Source: Tridacna crocea
Taxonomy: Eukaryota; Mollusca; Bivalvia; Cardiida; Cardiidae
Length of the DNA stretch: 64,000 bases
Assembly: GCA_943736015.1 (NCBI GenBank)
Contig: OX031063.1
Location: 35,184,172-35,248,171 of the forward strand
Reading direction: 5' to 3'
Part shown: positions 14,901 to 24,300 of the stretch, piece after piece
Layout: each line of letters opens with the position of its first letter
Position numbering within the stretch: the first letter of the stretch is position 1
The notes under the pieces: generated by a model
What the model was told of the DNA's origin: nothing
Databases searched by the model: none
The model's input: only the letters and a program-made list of their open reading frames with translations
Translations under genes and position numbers: made by a program

Positions 14901-17900
14901 GCCATTTTGTAAAAGCTACAAGCACCCTCTTCATCCCCGAATTGTTGCAGCATTCTGGCTATTTCACTAAGGTACATAGCTCTTGTTCTACCTGTGATAA
15001 AATAAGACCATCCTGCGGAAAAGGGCTTTTCAAACACTGTGCTGTGTGAAAAGTAAACAGTGCTAGTAAACAACATTAATTTTTTTTCTTTTTCTCACCA
15101 AGTTTTCTCCCTCTTCAAGAATAACCTCTATCATTAATGACACATTTTCTTTGTCATCTGCAAATGTTTTTACTTCTGACAAATCATTGTGTAGAAAAGT
15201 TAAATATTTCATGTCTTCTATTTCATTACGATATTGCTATAACGTATCAAATAATCATATTTCAGTATTACATGCAGTTGATTATACCCAATTTACAAGG
15301 ATGTAAACAGTCTTAACCCTTTACCACACAATACCTACTTTTAATGATCCTAAGAAAGAAGGCTTTTGAAAACATGGTGGGAAAAGCAGAAAATGCTGGT
15401 TACCAGCATTTCCTCATTTTCACACAATGTTTTCTATCTATTCAGAGCCATTATCATTAACATGCAGATTGTCTTTTGTGATTTTCTTTAATGTGGACAG
15501 GTCTGAAATCTTGTTGTGTGGCAAATGGTCAAGATGAAAATTGTTGTATTATGCTAACAAATTGACATGTCAATTCTTAACATCATAATTAATCCTTTGC
15601 AAGATGACTAAATTCTAGACTTGTTGAAATTGAAAGCATTTGCACTGCACAATTTCAAAGTGGGTGAAATGGTGGAATATGTCTTAGAAGGGTACAAATG
15701 TCAAAAAAAGAAATACTAGTCTTCAGCATTTCTTTCTTTTCCAAAATGTTGCAAAAACCAAATTTAGAAAGTCTAAAAGTCCACATCAGGAGTAGCAATT
15801 GGTTGGTCAAAGTCATCAATCATTCAACTTACAATTCTCTTCATTTTTAATCAAATGATGAAACATGTCTGTTGCCATAGTTACATTTCCTCTAGCCCAC
15901 ATAACATAAGGGATAACTAGGTCAAAGTAACCATTTACAAGGAGGGGGTACCTTGAAAAAGAAAAACAAGTTATCGTTCATCATAAGTACAATAAAGAAT
16001 AACCATCAAAGTAGCAATTTATATGAAGTTGGTACCTTAAATGGATCAAGGGCAAGACGATAAATAAAACAGCCATTTTTCTTTCTTTTTGTCGTTGTAT
16101 TTAATACTCTTCAACATCATTCAAGTTATATTACAATAGCCAGTGCACTTATCTATGCTTTCATGAAGAACTTTTCTTTTCCCAGTACTTTGTACACTAT
16201 TATTCTCAAGCCATAACCTGCTTTTTCAAACAAGACACACAGTCAGCAGTGAATGAGAAATGAATCCTGCCACAATCATTATCATTAATCCTCAGAGAGT
16301 AATTAGCCAAACTGGGGATTCAAACAAGGAACCTCCTGGTTTAAAGTCCTCTACTTTAACCACAGATCCATTGGGTTCTGCACAAGAGGCTGTAAACAAG
16401 GGCCTGTATTCACCAACCATTCTTGAGAATATTCTTAGTCTTATTCTCCAAGTTTTTCTAAATTTGTAATTGACACAACCTCTGATTGGCTAAACCGATG
16501 GTTTAGCCAAACAGAAGTTGTGTTACTTACAAATGTAGAAAATTCTAGGGAACAAGACAAAAAATAATCTTAAGAATCGTTAATGAAGCATTAAAACCAT
16601 GGAAAAATAATCTAAAATCTTTCATAATGGACTGGTCAAAAACTTAGCTGTATGGTAAAGAGTCAGTGAGTAACACTTCTGCAGTAATATATTTCTGGAC
16701 ATTATGCTCATGAATACAAATACAAATGAGCCATGCTCTGTGAAAAGGGGGCTTTATGCATCTGTGAAAAGTATTAACTCAAGTCAGCTTGGACAGCCTA
16801 TGCAGGCTGACCTGAGCTAAAACTTTTCACTATTCATCAGTTTTTTGTATATGCAAAGACCAGTCTACCTTGTGATTAAATTAGTTTTAAGACAATGTGG
16901 ATTTTAAAGGATCCATAATCACGTGATGGCTTACTTTGAACAATACAATAAAGACATGAGTTAAGCTCCGCTTTGGCAGAGCATGGCTTACATGAGTTTA
17001 CAGCAACAAAAATGATAATAAATTGGAAAAGTAAGAAACCCCTTTTAAAAAGCCATAGTCCACATTACAAATTTTGTCCATTATTCAACTCTTTACCACA
17101 CAATCATGAGTTTAAACAACTAGAGAAAGAAGCCTGTAACTGGTTTCCACCATTTTCTACTTTTTCCACAGTTCATGTATTTTCTACCCTTTCAATGTCA
17201 GAAATCATCATATTAACAAGATTTAATTTGTTGTCTGCAGATGCTTTGAATTTTGTGAAGTCCAAAGATTTGTCGTTTGATAAAGAGTTAGAAGATTGTT
17301 TTCTCTCTTTACCAAATGACAAAATTTTGGACTAGTCCAAATTGAAAGCTTTTGCAGATGACAAAATAAAAGTGACTGTAAATTTGTTTTGTGAAGAGTA
17401 GAAAACATTGTGGGAAAAGGGAGAAAATGCTGGTAAACAGCATTTTCTCCTTTTCCCACAATGTTCCCTGAAGGCTTCTTTCTCAGGGGCGTCAAAAGTA
17501 GGGATTGTGTGGTAATGGGTTAATAAACTGTCAATAGCTAGTTTGTAAAAAGTTCTGACTGTACAGAAATAGGTTTACAAGTTGTTTCAACCCTTAACAA
17601 GCAGTCACGTGTTTTAACTAACATGGGGAAGGAGGCCTTCAAAAAGATTGTGGGAAATGGAGAAAATGGAGAAAATGCTTAGGACCGGCATTTCCTCCTT
17701 TTACAAAAATGTTTCCACCTTTTCAAAGAAAAAGTCCATCTCTTTAGCTATGTAAAATTTGTCTTCCACACATGTTGAAAATTTTCATGAGTGTAACATT
17801 TGCAATGTGGTAAAAGGTTAATATTTTACCTTTCCCTTAAAGCTATCTTCACTCGGATAAGCATTGTCTGGAATGACTTGGACAAAATTGCTCCTTCATC

Positions 17901-18014
17901 AGCGCCTTTTGAGCTGTGGGGAGATTCTTTCATTGTCCCAGGCAACATCAAATCTATTGTAACTGCTAATGCTATGAAAAACAGCAGAATGATGATTTTT
18001 ATAAGCTTCACCAT
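2911..18014 (-). CDS. Gene B: unrecognised 475-aa protein, N-terminal membrane/signal segment, TPR-like helices, 10 exons
   Basis: Exons in transcription order: 18014-17830, 15951-15833, 14991-14802, 14014-13935, 12602-12479, 10837-10670, 8160-8035, 7492-7413, 6508-6303, 3060-2911 (stop TAG at 2911-2913). All introns are GT-AG, every phase matches, and the total is 1428 nt. Residues 1-20 are hydrophobic after MVKLIK, so a signal anchor or signal peptide is likely. Exons 2-5 are helix-rich and cysteine-poor, for example YLSEIARMLQQFGDEEGACS, which resembles TPR helices. The middle (exons 6-8) is rich in Pro, Trp and Tyr. Exon 9 is apolar (LPTPTVLATLDNGATLHLLL) and the last exon is a charged helix. 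I do not recognise the family and assign no function; a lumenal or secreted helical-repeat protein is an inference. MITEs occupy most introns, and a mariner remnant lies directly 5' of the ATG, so an upstream non-coding exon is possible. The exon chain is well supported; the start less so. Confidence 0.75.
3294..3517 (+). mobile_element. TTAA hairpin MITE (A), intron 9 of gene B
   Basis: TTAACTCTTTACC to GGTAAAGAGTTAA, hairpin complete, core GGTAACC. Confidence 0.85.
4505..4970 (+). mobile_element. Helitron/pearl-like element with about 170-bp internal repeats
   Basis: GGGTTCTATCAGTGTATGAA recurs at 4513 and 4670, with GGAAGTTATGGCCTG following each. It ends with GGGGGACGACCATGG ... AATACGACCCTTCCCAC, the same style of 3' end as the element at 25018-26727. 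Confidence 0.55.
5078..5265. mobile_element. Small foldback MITE (CAGAGCTCCAGAT ends)
   Basis: AGAGCTCCAGATAAGAGGG and CTCTATCTGGAGCTCT ends; centre AATCGTCTCAATGAGACGAT within a stem of about 35 bp. A truncated copy lies at 10855-10945. Confidence 0.75.
5355..5765 (-). mobile_element. Decayed copy of the composite element
   Basis: GGGGCACTCAGAAGGGAAGT and ATAAAACAAGGAAATTTTGC match the body; TAGGGTCAAATTGCAGGGGACTT-like and GCCACCCTGAGCCAAAGGC match the palindrome. A related half occurs at 7516-7740. Confidence 0.55.
6635..6725. mobile_element. Hairpin-only MITE remnant
   Basis: Only the palindrome (GGGAAAAAATGCTGGCTACC and its complement) and a short flank remain; no TTAA ends. Confidence 0.6.
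6753..6978 (+). mobile_element. TTAA hairpin MITE (A)
   Basis: TTAAACCATTACACAATCCC to GTGGTAATGGGTTAA. Left stem mutated (AATGATGG), right intact. Confidence 0.85.
7165..7400 (-). mobile_element. TTAA hairpin MITE (A), next to gene B exon 8
   Basis: Right end GGGTTAA at 7400 is 12 bp from the gene B donor at 7412. The hairpin carries a small insertion (AAATATTAATGC). Left end degraded. Confidence 0.75.
8283..8511 (+). mobile_element. TTAA hairpin MITE (A)
   Basis: TTAACCCATTCCCAAACCGT to TTTGGTAAAGAGTTAA; core GGTAAAC. Confidence 0.85.
8757..8974 (-). mobile_element. TTAA hairpin MITE (A)
   Basis: TTAACTCATTACCAAACGAC to GTGGTAATGGGTTAA; core GGTTACC, as expected for reverse orientation. 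Confidence 0.85.
9547..9842 (+). mobile_element. tRNA-derived SINE with 18-bp target duplication
   Basis: The body 9565-9824 starts CCCGCCCGGGTGGCTCAGTG. Box A is TGGCTCAGTGG at 9575-9585 and box B is GAGTTCGATACCC at 9618-9630. A conserved tail (GGCGTTAAACCCCAACACAA) ends in CAATCAAC. It is flanked by identical 18-bp copies CAACCTTGAACAAATTAG at 9547-9564 and 9825-9842, proof of retroposition. It is not a functional tRNA gene. Confidence 0.9.
10075..10303 (+). mobile_element. TTAA hairpin MITE (A)
   Basis: TTAACCCATTACCACACAAT to GTGTGGTAAAGAGTTAA; near-perfect hairpin. Confidence 0.9.
10394..10623 (+). mobile_element. TTAA hairpin MITE (A), 46 bp from gene B exon 6
   Basis: TTAACCCATTACAACACAAT to GTGGTAATGGGTTAA. 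Head-to-tail with the preceding copy after about 90 bp. Confidence 0.9.
11097..11327 (+). mobile_element. TTAA hairpin MITE (A)
   Basis: Left end mutated to TGTAACCC; right end GTGGTAAAGAGTTAA; core GGTGACC. Confidence 0.85.
11605..11800. mobile_element. Foldback MITE (AAACCACGTTGTGAGTTATG family), copy 1
   Basis: GAAATAATCTTCTTTCTATC and GATAGAAAGAAGATTATTTC-like ends about 170 bp apart, with TTCAATAAACCAC arms. Confidence 0.8.
12040..12127 (+). mobile_element. MITE right half
   Basis: Only the CAATTTTTGAGTTA ... CAAATGC-like ... GCACAGAGTTAA arm remains; hairpin lost. The following 12128-12210 holds another small hairpin remnant (AATGCTGGATGTCAGCATTT). Confidence 0.5.
12211..12432 (+). 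mobile_element. TTAA hairpin MITE (subfamily B)
   Basis: TTAACCCTTTACTCCACAGA to GGGGTAAAGGGTTAA. Core is GAAATTGCTTGTGACGAGCA, different from A, and the arms (TTTAGGGTCAATTAGAGATA) are unrelated to A except at the ends. It stops 46 bp from gene B exon 5. Confidence 0.85.
12646..12864 (-). mobile_element. TTAA hairpin MITE (A)
   Basis: TTAACTAACTCTTCATC to GTGGTAAAGGATTAA. Begins 43 bp upstream of gene B exon 5, so that exon is bracketed by two hairpins. Confidence 0.8.
13258..13345 (+). mobile_element. 3' fragment of the second SINE family
   Basis: GTGGCTTGGAAAGAACATTA to AGAGGTGCACTAGCC matches the 3' half of 13617-13862. Confidence 0.6.
13617..13862 (+). mobile_element. Second tRNA-derived SINE family, full-length copy
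   Basis: Head GCTCCAGTATCTAAGTCGGT, box B GGTTTGATCCC at 13668-13678, then a body shared with three other copies (CGGTTGCTTGGAAAGAATAT ... AGGTGCACTGGC). Confidence 0.7.
14217..14460 (-). mobile_element. Second SINE family, reverse copy
   Basis: CCAGTGCACCTATCCATGCT through GCTGGCTGCTTTCCCATATA to a degraded tRNA-like head near 14400-14450. Confidence 0.6.
14488..14716 (+). mobile_element. TTAA hairpin MITE (A)
   Basis: TTAACCCTTTCCCAAACAAT to TTTGGTAAAGGGTTAA; matching inverted ends, core GGTAACC. Confidence 0.9.
15010..15207 (+). mobile_element. Decayed MITE abutting gene B exon 3
   Basis: Starts about 20 bp from the exon 3 acceptor. CTTTTCAAACACTGTG, a scrambled core and the TTTGTCATCTGCAAATG arm identify it. 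Confidence 0.5.
15313..15533 (+). mobile_element. TTAA hairpin MITE (A), aged
   Basis: TTAACCCTTTACCACACAAT start; the end has decayed to GTGGCAAATGGTCAA; core GGTTACC. Confidence 0.75.
15592..15790 (-). mobile_element. Decayed MITE
   Basis: TTAATCCTTTGCAAGATGAC, then the TTGAAAGCATTTGCA arm; hairpin mostly lost. Confidence 0.5.
16136..16385 (-). mobile_element. Second SINE family, reverse copy
   Basis: AGCCAGTGCACTTATCTATG, CCTCAGAGAGTAATTAGCCA, GGGGATTCAAACAAGGAACC (box B complement). Confidence 0.6.
16455..16565. mobile_element. Small foldback MITE
   Basis: CTCTGATTGGCTAAACCGATGG-type arms with the complement; a relative occurs at 880-995. Confidence 0.65.
17086..17291 (+). mobile_element. 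Decayed MITE
   Basis: CTTTACCACACAATCATGAG to GATAAAGAGTTAG; hairpin eroded to unpaired sequence. Confidence 0.6.
17303..17523 (-). mobile_element. TTAA hairpin MITE (A)
   Basis: CTCTTTACCAAATGACAAAA to GTGGTAATGGGTTAA, tail to tail with the previous copy; strong hairpin. Confidence 0.85.
17588..17821 (+). mobile_element. Diverged TTAA MITE ending 7 bp from the gene B exon 1 donor
   Basis: CAACCCTTAACAAGCAGTCA to GTGGTAAAAGGTTAA. Core altered (TTAGGACCGGCATTT). The TTAA ends at 17821 and the donor GT is at 17829-17828. Confidence 0.65.
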
Positions 18015-18022
18015 TATCAAAA

Positions 18023-19020
18023 TACAGTGTGTCCCGAAAGTAAGGTAACACTTTCGCCTTAAAATATAAGACAACGAGGTGAAAAATATATATACATGTA
18101 AATAAAACATATAAGTTTTTTGTGTGATAATTTAATCCAATTTTAATTACATTTTGCGTTTCTATACAGATATTAATTCAAAGGTGCTTTTTTGGTCATT
18201 TACATCATTTTAATTATTAATGACGTTTTCAAAGTGACGACCAATTATGCTCTTTCCTTGCCGAACATGCAGGATAGAATTGTCAATCACTTTAGCGTAC
18301 CTATCAATATCAATCTTTCGGATTTCACTTTAAGTCTTCTTTAACAACATATCTGTGCTGTCTGGTTGGGATTGTCGACCTTTACCTCATATAACCCCAC
18401 AGAAGGAAGTCACACAGGTCGAGGTCAGGATAACGTAACACAGAGATGCAAAAAAAAAAAAACGGTTGATGCTGGATGGTGCTAAGGCACACACATCTAA
18501 ATCAGTGACAGACTTTTTATATGATACGTTCGGTGATAGGATAATATCAAGACGATATTCCGGAGGTCACAGACTGCTGAACACAGTGGCCTGCACACAG
18601 TCCCAACCTCAAGCTGCGTAACTTCTTCCTTTGCAGTACTTTGAGGTCAAAGGTTTACGATTGCTACCCAGACAGCACTGACATGTTGTTTAAAAGTCTT
18701 TAAAGTGAACTCAATATCATTGATATTTGATAAGTGATTCACAATTTCATCATGTGTGTTTGAAAAAGAAAGAGTATAAAAGGCCGTCAAATTGAAAATG
18801 TCATTACCGGTAATTACTAAAATGACGCCAATGACAAAATGGTAGTTCTGATTTGAAATCTGTATAAAAATGTGTATTGTTGAGAAAATTAAATGCAATT
18901 ATCACACAAAAAACTTGCACATTTTATATACATATACATTTATTTCTACCTCTTTATCTAATCTTTAAAGCTATATTATAGATATACAAAAGTGTTACCT
19001 TACTTTCCGGACACCGTGTA
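18023..19020 (-). pseudogene. Decayed mariner/Tc1-type (IS630 superfamily) transposon with transposase remnant
   Basis: About 31-bp terminal inverted repeats start CAGTGTGTCCCGAAAGTAAG at 18025 and, on the other strand, CACGGTGTCCGGAAAGTAAG at 19018; both ends are flanked by TA. On the minus strand near 18440-18390 a fragment reads PDLDLCDFLLWGYMR, matching the catalytic-region signature of mariner-type transposases (P-D-L-x-x-x-D-F-x-L-W-G-Y). It is followed by a stop. A C-terminal-like segment containing GRHFENVIN lies near 18240. The reading frame is broken and the N-terminal part is not recognisable, so this is a dead copy. It ends 10 bp upstream of the gene B ATG. Confidence 0.75.
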
Positions 19021-20140
19021 TATGATTTTTCTATGAACTCACCATTAATAAAATACAATACTGGTACTATGCTTTGGACAATAGACCATCTGCCAATTAC
19101 CGTTACTGACGTGTCACCACGAGTTACTTCCCTTTCCACCGGACAATCTTTCCCAATCTTGTATATACACGAATAGTGAAAGGGTCATGGAATACACCCT
19201 AAACGCGATAAATAAGACAAAAAATCTAAAACGGCTGTGCCGGTAGTTTTATCAATTATCTTTTTCGAAGACACACACAAAAAAGAACTTGTTTTATCAA
19301 TTTTTCGGTAGACTTCAGCCAGTAAAGCGGTATCATAAGCGTTGTCTCCTGCCGGGTCTGTTGATGGAACTTTTTGTATACAGACTGCATTAACCCTTAG
19401 GCTGCCAAGCGTGATTCGATGACCTTTTGCGGACAATATAGATTCAGATCAGATTACGAAGAACGTGCAGTCTGATCTTAGATCTTCACTATCCGAGACG
19501 GAGAGACTTTTCCTCGAGATTTACCCTCCGTAACAGATTTTAACAATTCCGAACCTTTTCAAGTGATCAACCTAAGACTAAACGGGATAAACACTTAATT
19601 TTTGACACTTAATATGTGTTAGTCGGTGCCTAAAAAGAACATCACATCTTTTATAGATCACCCACTTTGACGGTGAAATACCGAGATCAAACAAACACCC
19701 AGCTAACCCTTTACTAGCTTTGCAATGAAAACAAGTATAGCACGTATTCGCTTCCTGAAAATGAATCTCTAATATCTTTTTTTTTTCCTAGAGGGAATGG
19801 AAGGTTTGAAATTTGAATTAAACTTTGTTATTACGATAGTCAACTTATACGGTAGTTCAAACAGTAATATGACAAAAATGCAACTACAAAGATATTTAAA
19901 AATGTTAATTATGTGAAAGTCAGGACTTTCGCTGTAAATTCAAAATGCCTAATGTCCCAGTTTCTTGTTAGTAGACTGTCTCTGTCTTTTAACAGATACT
20001 GGAACATTCTTTTTTTTTTTTTTTGGGGGGGGGGGGAATTATCAAATTACTAGTTTAAATTAATCAAAGCACAGATTCCTGGACTTCGAGCCTGTACGTT
20101 ACAAACTTAGCTACGGAATTCGGCAAACATTGGTTGAATA
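18430..20140. other. Region between mariner remnant and MITEs, probable gene B promoter side
   Basis: 19040-19160 is less AT-rich. The reverse strand has AATGGTGAGT at about 19045, a possible donor of a 5' untranslated exon. The 83-codon ORF at 19185-19436 has no support. A (T)n(G)n tract lies at 20011-20036. Confidence 0.3.
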
Positions 20141-20223
20141 ATCACATATAAAAATAGGAAAGAAACAGAAATTTGAGACTTGCCCAAATTGTAAGCCTTT
20201 GCAGATAACAATTTGAATATGTA

Positions 20224-20450
20224 TTAACCCTTTCCCAAACGACAATTTTAGACTCTTCCAAACTCATAGAGTTTGCAGACGACAATTTCAAATTTGATAA
20301 AAATGCCAGAAAGTTCTTCAAATGGGTAGAAAACACTGTGGGAAAAGGAGAAATTGCTCGTAACGAGCAATTTCTTCTTTTCCCACAGTGTTTTCAAAAG
20401 ACTTGTACTGCAGACACGTAAAAACAAAGGCTTGTTTGGGAAAGGGTTAA
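20224..20450 (-). mobile_element. TTAA hairpin MITE with A arms and B-type core
   Basis: TTAACCCTTTCCCAAACGAC to TTTGGGAAAGGGTTAA. Arms are A, but the core reads GAAATTGCTCGTAACGAGCA as in subfamily B. Confidence 0.85.
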
Positions 20451-20597
20451 AAATGAAATTTTCTGTAGGAAGGGTAGCAAAGGAAATGGAGAAAAGGTTG
20501 GTTACTAGAACTTTATCCCTTTTCAACAACATTTTTAAAACCTATATTTCTAAGGGTCATAAAAAGCTTGGGATATGGGTTTTAAATGGTTACCGTG

Positions 20598-20830
20598 AAT
20601 GTTTTCACCCGACGACAACACTTTGGACTCTTCCAGATACTTAGCATATGGAGACGATAGAATAAACTTGGGTCAAATGGTTGTAATTGTCTTTGAAAAA
20701 GTAAAAAAAAAAACTATTGCTGAAACAGGAGAAAATGCTTGTTGCAAGCCCTTCCTTTTTTCCTTTAATATTTTCTCTCACACTTTAAAAAATTATTTTT
20801 CAGACGTTTCTGAACTACATTTTTTTTGTT
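20598..20830 (-). mobile_element. Decayed MITE
   Basis: GACGACAACACTTTGGACTC arm, GGAGAAAATGCTTGTTGCAAGC core remnant; ends lost. Confidence 0.5.
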
Positions 20831-21143
20831 AGGAGAGTGGGGTGTTAAGGTTGAGGAAGTGAGACAAGTAACAGACAGTGAGACAAATCAGCACGTCTGC
20901 CCCCTTTTTTTCCGGGTCGCTCGAAATACTTTGGCAAAGAGGTTACATAGCTGTCCAGGGACAGTCCATTTACTGATATCAAAGCACTATTATCAAACAT
21001 CCTTATTGCACTTTCAGGTATGTACCTATTGAAGAATAAATTAATGTTATAGATATGAAACAAAAGAAACGTGGCTTCAGATCAAATTTCAGACCATCCA
21101 TAACTTCTTCACAAAATATTTATTCAAGCTTCATTTTGAGTAT

Positions 21144-21356
21144 TTAACCCTTTACCGAACAAAAAAATTTTCAGACTAGTCCAAATTGAAAGAAAAAAAA
21201 AAAAAACACACATATTTCAAAATTGAAATTTGTTTCCAGCGGGGTAGAAAAAGGAGAAAATGCTGGTTACCAGCATTTTCTTCATTTCCAACAATGTTTT
21301 CAAAATGCTTCTGTCTCAGGGTCGTAAAAACCAGGGATTGTTTGGTAAAGGGTTAA
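21144..21356 (-). mobile_element. TTAA hairpin MITE (A), 41 bp from gene A last exon
   Basis: TTAACCCTTTACCGAAC to TTTGGTAAAGGGTTAA; an A-rich expansion lies at 21191-21206; left hairpin arm shortened. Confidence 0.8.
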
Positions 21357-21397
21357 AAAAATCTAATGAAATCTTACTAAAAAAAATGGGTGAAGGG

Positions 21398-24300
21398 TTA
21401 ACTCGGTGTTCCTTTGATCTCGGTATCGCACTGCATATGGGTGACCTTTAGAACAGCTGTAATGTACTTGCTTCTTACAGATTAACACACACGTGTCACA
21501 TTAAAATGACTCTTCTTATCTTTTGTTTCATATCACTTTACCCCTTTAGTGATCATTAATGGACAGGATTATGAATTTTGAACAGGTGTCAGAGGGTAAG
21601 TTCGTTCTTAGTCTCTACATGATCTTTATTTCAATACGATCTCATAAAATGCATATTTTGCCTGTTTATGATTATTTTTTTCAAAAGCAATATCATGAAA
21701 TATGTTTGAATTGTGTTGGAATTGATTTCGTCTAGATTTCTTGCCATGCCATTTTCCTTTTAGTTATGAATTTGTCCAAATTTAAAGGAATTGCGAACGG
21801 GACATACGGCATTTATTATTGAAATAATGCTTTGTTTGTCCAGTGTCACATGATATTTCTGGTGCGCCGCTTACGATAAAATGGAAATATCGCTTATATC
21901 AAATCTAATTGGCAAATCGTCTATTCAAATGCATGTATATAATTTATTTTTGTACTAGTTGACAAGATTTTTGCTTTGTCCAAATAAAAGCAGGGTCCAA
22001 AAAAAATTTCAGAATTCTTACTTGTCCTCTTGCCATTTTGGCCCTCACCAATTTTTTACTACTAGGGACGAACAGACCGAGTGGATTTTTTGGACCCTGC
22101 AAAGGATTTGCAGATGACAAATCAATTGCAGCTCAAACAATAAGATTTGTCTGAATTGCTAAAAACCCCTGTGGGAAAGAGAAAAAATACTGGCAACTAG
22201 ACAGAAAGGAAATACCTTTTTCAGAATTGTTTAAAAAACATAGTGAGCTATTCCTTGTTACATCGATCCAATGGTTTTCTGTCAGTGTATTCAAAACCTT
22301 TCTGTTAATGGGTTAAAAAATTTTTATCAAACAACCAAAACACATGACACTTACCTGTTAAAGCACATGGAGATTTTGCAATATAATCCCCATAGAAATT
22401 ATTGTATCTGTGGTCTACCAGCTCTGCAATTCTATGCATTGTTGGTGTGTACAAAAAAGTCGGTGTTTTTGTTGATTGAATCATGGATTCTGGACAGGAA
22501 CTGAGGTCGTCTGTTGTTAGAGGATAAGAGAGGCAAGTCCAGATACTTCTTGATGGAAATTCTAATTTTGGGTCTTTATTATATTCTGTCCACTTAATAC
22601 ATGTGTCAATGCCAAGCTGACTTGAAATTCTTGGTAGAATATGGTTCTGTAAGTAAGATAACTGCTTTGCGAGTATCCTTTGATCATGTCTGAGAACTGT
22701 TAAAAGTCGTTTAATGCCATAAGGTAACTGGTGAGAGACACTGCTTGAGCTGCCTCTAGAAGGATGTCTCTTTTTCTGTCTGGTTGCCTTCATACAGAGC
22801 TCAACAAGACTTGGAACTCTCCTGTTCACTGCAATGGGTCCTGGATTTTCTTTTGTTTCTTCAAATACACTGTCAAGATCATCCTCTGCATCAAACACAT
22901 TCATCAAATTTGAAAACTCATTTGCAAACAAAAGTCTGGTTACCTTAGCTCTCTTTTTCTTCTGTCGCTTACTTCTCCTCCTCCTTTTTTCCTCCCTGTT
23001 ATTTAACATAGTGTCACAAACTATCTCTTTATCAATGTCGTCATCATAATTATCATCCTCTGTCTCAATAAAGTCACATGATTCATCTTCAATGTCCACA
23101 TGAGTTTCTGCAGACTCACTCAAGACACTTGTAAATGTATCAGTAGTAGACACAAAGTCACCCAATCTTTCACTCAAGTGTATGAGGTCATTGTCCTCTG
23201 GAGCAGTGTCATATTCACTTTCAAAAGAAGACTCTGCTTCTTCACCCTCTGCATCTTCTATAGCCTCAACAGCACCAGCTTGAGCAGCATCGGCATACAA
23301 TTCCTCACCTACTCCATCCACCTTTATGACCTGCTTCTGGTAACATTAAAAACAAAACCATTTCATAACATGCCAAAGTTTTAGACTGAGTAGCATTAAC
23401 TCAGGCTGTCAGCCAACTTTTCTTTGTCAAAATATAGGAGGAATATAGGAATATCTTTTCACCAAATTTAGGAGTTTTTTTGCTAGTTTCGAGACAAAAC
23501 ATTGGAGTTTTCCAAACAAACATCATTTCATTCAAAGGCATTTATACTAAGAATTCTTACCTTCACTTTTCTAATCAATGATTAAAATCTACCTAAAAGT
23601 AACCATTCACTTCAACAGCATCACAATCGAGGCAGAGAGCTGCTGCATAGCACATAATCATCATCTGAATGGGCACCTGTAATGTATTTTTTAATTTCAA
23701 GTGAGGTTCATATAACAACAACATTTAATAATAACAATGGCTTAACCCTTTACCCCATTAGGCATTTCTATGGTATCTCTAATTGACCCTAAATAACAGC
23801 ATGGATGAAGCCGTTTCTTATGTTTGTTTTGTTTTGTGAAGGGTAGAAAACATTGTGGGAAAAGGAGAAAATACTGGTTACCAACATTTTCTCCTTTTCC
23901 CACAATGTTTTCTAAAGGCTTCTTTCTCAGGGGCATCAAAAGTGGTAATGGGTTAATGCTTAGTACTAGATGAAGGTTAAGTATTTTCTTCAGATCTAAT
24001 TTTCTTCATGGCTGGCTCCTAAGGGTCAGTCTTCTAATGTGCTTCAATTCCAGTTTGGAAGAGCACATATGGTCCCCTCAGTACATAAGAAAGTCTTTGA
24101 AAAATCCTGATGGCAAATGAATTTTTTAATAAATACTTTGAATTTCATTTAAACTAAAATGAACATGAATAAATAACTTAAATCAGACATGGTACTTATG
24201 TTCCAGTCTGTCAACTTTAGTTCTGCTTGTGGAGTTATGATGAGGTCATTTCATAGACTTGCCCTGTATTTCATCACTGGGCTCTACCTGTAAGAAAATC

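Noticed and set aside
19185-19436. 83-codon ORF as a small gene or first exon of gene B
   Set aside because: No fitting splice link to 18014 and no recognisable domain.
23602-23667. Extra exon of gene A (encoding PIQMMIMCYAAALCLDC)
   Set aside because: Splice sites and phase would allow it, but the hydrophobic peptide does not fit the charged context. Kept only as an alternative cassette.
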